A stretch of 6,530 nucleotides of DNA from an uncultured Clostridia bacterium (GTDB lineage Bacteria > Bacillota > Clostridia > Christensenellales > Borkfalkiaceae): positions 1 to 6,530 of the forward strand of contig CANRIY010000089.1 of assembly GCA_947630775.1 (NCBI GenBank). The letters run 5' to 3'. Positions 4,733-6,530 of this stretch are shown in pieces (position 1 is the first letter of the stretch; every line of letters begins with the position of its first letter). The notes under the pieces were generated by a model. It was not told where the DNA came from. It saw only the letters and a program-made list of their open reading frames with translations, and did not search any database. Both the position numbers and the translations under genes were made by a program.

Positions 4733-5166
4733 AATTCGCCTCCTTTTTTATGTTTTGCGAGATATCCCTCAAGGATGTATGCCGCCGCAAGGGAATCGAC
4801 GCTCTTTTTCTTTTTATCCTTTTTGGAGCTGACGCCCATTGTGCATAGATCCTGCCGCGCCTGAAGGGTGGTAAAGCGTTCGTCCTCGGTGTAGACGGGA
4901 AGTTCGGTCGCCCCCTGCAGGGCTTCCAAAAAGCGCCGCGTGTAGGCCGTCTGTTCGCTCTCGCTCCCGTCCGCATTGAGGGGAAGCCCGCAGACGATCG
5001 CGCTTGCCCCCCGTTCCCGCGCGATCTTCGCAAGGGCGGCTGCATCCGCAGAGAAATCGCCGCAACGGAAATAGGTGTCCCCGGGCATCGCGTATTCCCC
5101 GAAGGGATCCGAATAGGCGACGCCGACGCGCTTCCTTCCGATATCGAATGCAATGAGCTGTTCCAT
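4729..5166 (-). CDS. ruvX: RuvX/YqgF, RNase H-fold pre-16S rRNA nuclease / putative resolvase
   Basis: The 145-residue length is typical for YqgF (Bacillus YrrK). The family has the RuvC-like RNase H fold and is linked to maturation of the 16S rRNA 5' end; a Holliday-junction role has been proposed in some species. The likely acidic site is D8 (IAFDIGRKRVGVAYSD), E96 (YTEDERFTT) and D124 (SVDSLAAAYIL). The block IVCGLPLNADGSESEQ (57-72) is characteristic. A lysine-rich stretch KKDKKKK (115-121) sits where the family often has a basic loop. The ATG at 5166 is preferred over the in-frame ATG at 5184, since family members begin a few residues before the first beta strand and 5184 lies upstream of the -10 box. 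No Shine-Dalgarno is present, so the mRNA is predicted to be leaderless. First gene of an operon with DUF1292. Confidence 0.95.
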   Translation of the reverse strand: MEQLIAFDIGRKRVGVAYSDPFGEYAMPGDTYFRCGDFSADAAALAKIARERGASAIVCGLPLNADGSESEQTAYTRRFLEALQGATELPVYTEDERFTTLQARQDLCTMGVSSKKDKKKKSVDSLAAAYILEGYLAKHKKGGEL

Positions 5167-5172
5167 AACGGG

Positions 5173-5201
5173 ATTATAGCACATTCCGCATCAAAAGTAA
5201 A
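5173..5201 (-). promoter_or_regulatory. Promoter of ruvX, extended -10
   Basis: On the minus strand TTTACT (5201-5196), a 17-base spacer and a perfect TATAAT (5178-5173), preceded by TG one base upstream of the box (TGCTATAAT, extended -10). Six bases, CCCGTT, separate the -10 from the ruvX ATG. The promoter lies in the 68-base gap after the stop codon of the membrane protein gene. Confidence 0.75.
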
Positions 5202-5234
5202 CGCTTTTCAAAGAGGGAGACCCGAAAATCCTTC

Positions 5235-6530
5235 TCAGCGCATGGGCGGATAGTACATCGGGGGGATCTGCGGCGGATATTGCGGGGTTTGCGGCCGCAC
5301 GGGGGGATAGGTGTTCGCTTCCCCTCTCTTCGCGGCGGGCGATGCGCTCTCTTCCTTGGGCGTGGCGAGTTCCACGATGATGAGGGTGAGATAGCACAAA
5401 AACACGGGCAGGAAGAAGGTGCGGATCGCAAAAAACCAGCTCAGGAACATTTCGCCGCTGAGTTCCGCGCCGCTGTACGACATGCAGGTGCGGAACACGA
5501 ATTCCAGCACGATCACGACGGTGAGATAGATCACATTGCCCCTCAGGTAGGAGATGCGGTCGTCACGGCTCGTGCGCAGGAGTTCGCGGCGCATGACCGA
5601 ATTCATCAGAAGAAGCATTGCAAGCCCCAAGACCGGCGAGAAGAGATGGGCGTACAGAACATAGATGAACGCCGTTGCGCCGCCGTCCGTCGTCATACTG
5701 CCGCGGAAGAGTTCGAGCACCCCGTCGATGGCCTGTTCGCCGAAGGGCTGTACGAAATATCCGTACATGATCCAGACGACCGTCCCCGTCACGAGGAGTT
5801 TGACAAGATCCATGACCATGACCGAAGCGGGGACCCGCCTTGCCCAACTGCTTGCAATGCTCGCAAGGAAGCAATATCCGATCATGACTGCGATCGAAAC
5901 AGTCGTCAAAATGCCCATCTCCGTCCGCGTAAAGGCACAGGCGAAGATAAAAAAGAGGGTGTAACTTCCGAACGTCGAACCGAGCGCCCCCTTGCACGTC
6001 GTAAAGCACGAATAGAGGCGTTTGTCTTCCTTGCTTGAAAGGCGGCTCAGGGCGCCGATCCCGCGGATGAGCGCCGCAATGAGCGGAATGAACAGGATAA
6101 AATACAGGACACCCATCAGCATGGAGGCGAAATAGACGTAGGAGTTCGCACTCCGGTAGGAGAAGACGGTGATGATCGAATTGATCGCGGTGATCGGGTT
6201 CATGCTCTTCCCGAACACATCGACCCCGCCGCAGAGGAAGAGCGCCAAAACCGCAAGCTGTATGCAGAAAGAGAGAATGCACGAGATGACAAAGAAGATC
6301 CCTCTTCCGCTCTTTTTCTGAGGCTCCTTCGGCTTTTGCGGCGGACGTCCATAGACGGGCGCATTCTGCCGCGGCGGCGCGGGTTGCGGACGCACGGGCT
6401 GTTGCGCAGCCGGCATGTAGACGAACTGCACGGGTTGCTGAGGATATACGGGCTGTCCCTGCACGGGCTGTTGCGGATATACGGGCTGTCCCTGTACGGG
6501 TTGCTGCGGGTATACGGGCTGTCCCTGCAC
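5235..6530 (-). CDS. Multi-pass membrane protein with Pro/Gln-rich termini, 5' end outside window
   Basis: At least 431 codons are open to the window edge. The true start is not seen; the edge codon is GTG (Val) within a repeat. The visible N-terminal part (1-75) is disordered and rich in Pro, Gln, Val and Tyr, with three QGQPVYPQQPV repeats and then a basic stretch KPKEPQKKSGR. About eight hydrophobic segments follow, near residues 78-100, 132-157, 186-202, 205-226, 240-260, 286-311, 332-348 and 362-388. The C-terminal tail (390-431) is again proline/tyrosine-rich, ending with YPPQIPPMYYPPMR. No enzyme motif or named family was recognised. Proline-rich tails on bacterial membrane proteins are often low-complexity cytosolic extensions. 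The gene ends 68 bases before ruvX on the same strand and no clear terminator lies between, so some read-through into ruvX is possible. Confidence 0.8.
   Translation of the reverse strand: MQGQPVYPQQPVQGQPVYPQQPVQGQPVYPQQPVQFVYMPAAQQPVRPQPAPPRQNAPVYGRPPQKPKEPQKKSGRGIFFVISCILSFCIQLAVLALFLCGGVDVFGKSMNPITAINSIITVFSYRSANSYVYFASMLMGVLYFILFIPLIAALIRGIGALSRLSSKEDKRLYSCFTTCKGALGSTFGSYTLFFIFACAFTRTEMGILTTVSIAVMIGYCFLASIASSWARRVPASVMVMDLVKLLVTGTVVWIMYGYFVQPFGEQAIDGVLELFRGSMTTDGGATAFIYVLYAHLFSPVLGLAMLLLMNSVMRRELLRTSRDDRISYLRGNVIYLTVVIVLEFVFRTCMSYSGAELSGEMFLSWFFAIRTFFLPVFLCYLTLIIVELATPKEESASPAAKRGEANTYPPVRPQTPQYPPQIPPMYYPPMR
6432..6530 (-). repeat. 33-base coding tandem repeat, three units, continuing past window end
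   Basis: Three consecutive 33-base units encode VQGQPVYPQQP. They differ only at silent positions such as TAC/TAT, CAG/CAA, CCG/CCT and GTA/GTG. A fourth, degenerate unit (VQFVYMPAAQQP) follows. Units continue to the window edge, so the total number is unknown. Repeats of this kind change copy number easily. Confidence 0.9.

Overview
The window is about 6.5 kb of moderately GC-rich bacterial DNA. Gene content and gene order point to an uncultured anaerobic Clostridia-type Firmicute. The signs are a ruvC-ruvA-ruvB cluster, a ruvX-DUF1292 pair (the yrrK-yrzB arrangement), QueH instead of QueG, and strong AGGAGG-type ribosome binding sites on several genes. A gut Christensenellales-like lineage is possible, but that is a guess.

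Layout. Minus strand, 1-1427: ruvC, ruvA and the start of ruvB, which together make the Holliday-junction branch-migration and resolution machine. They are read from a near-consensus promoter in a short divergent intergenic region. Plus strand, 1518-3081: a PLP homeostasis protein (YggS/PLPBP family) followed 19 bases later by a cytosolic zinc-dependent phospholipase C-like protein, probably one operon. 3082-3757: a gene-free stretch of about 675 bases filled with structured repeats. It holds a 237-bp element with 21-bp terminal inverted repeats, then about two and a half tandem copies of an approximately 195-bp unit containing conserved boxes and palindromes. Minus strand, 3758-5166: ruvX (YqgF nuclease fold) overlaps a DUF1292 acidic protein by ATGA. 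A hairpin follows that is both terminator-like and covers the ribosome binding site of queH, the epoxyqueuosine reductase gene. Minus strand, 5235-6530: a multi-pass membrane protein with proline/glutamine-rich tails, cut by the window end inside an 11-residue tandem repeat.

The points most worth a second look are these. (1) The ruvB reading frame is typical RuvB up to residue 80, then turns into sequence resembling RarA/MgsA at the window edge, which suggests an assembly or recombination chimera. (2) ruvC and ruvX each have a good promoter whose -10 box ends exactly 6 bases before the ATG, with no Shine-Dalgarno, so both are predicted to be leaderless. (3) Two repeat units in the intergenic array share flanks but carry unrelated, perfectly palindromic stems with 5-base loops. 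(4) The queH ribosome binding site lies in the 3' arm of a terminator-like hairpin.

No defence system, integrase, transposase, CRISPR array, tRNA or rRNA was seen.
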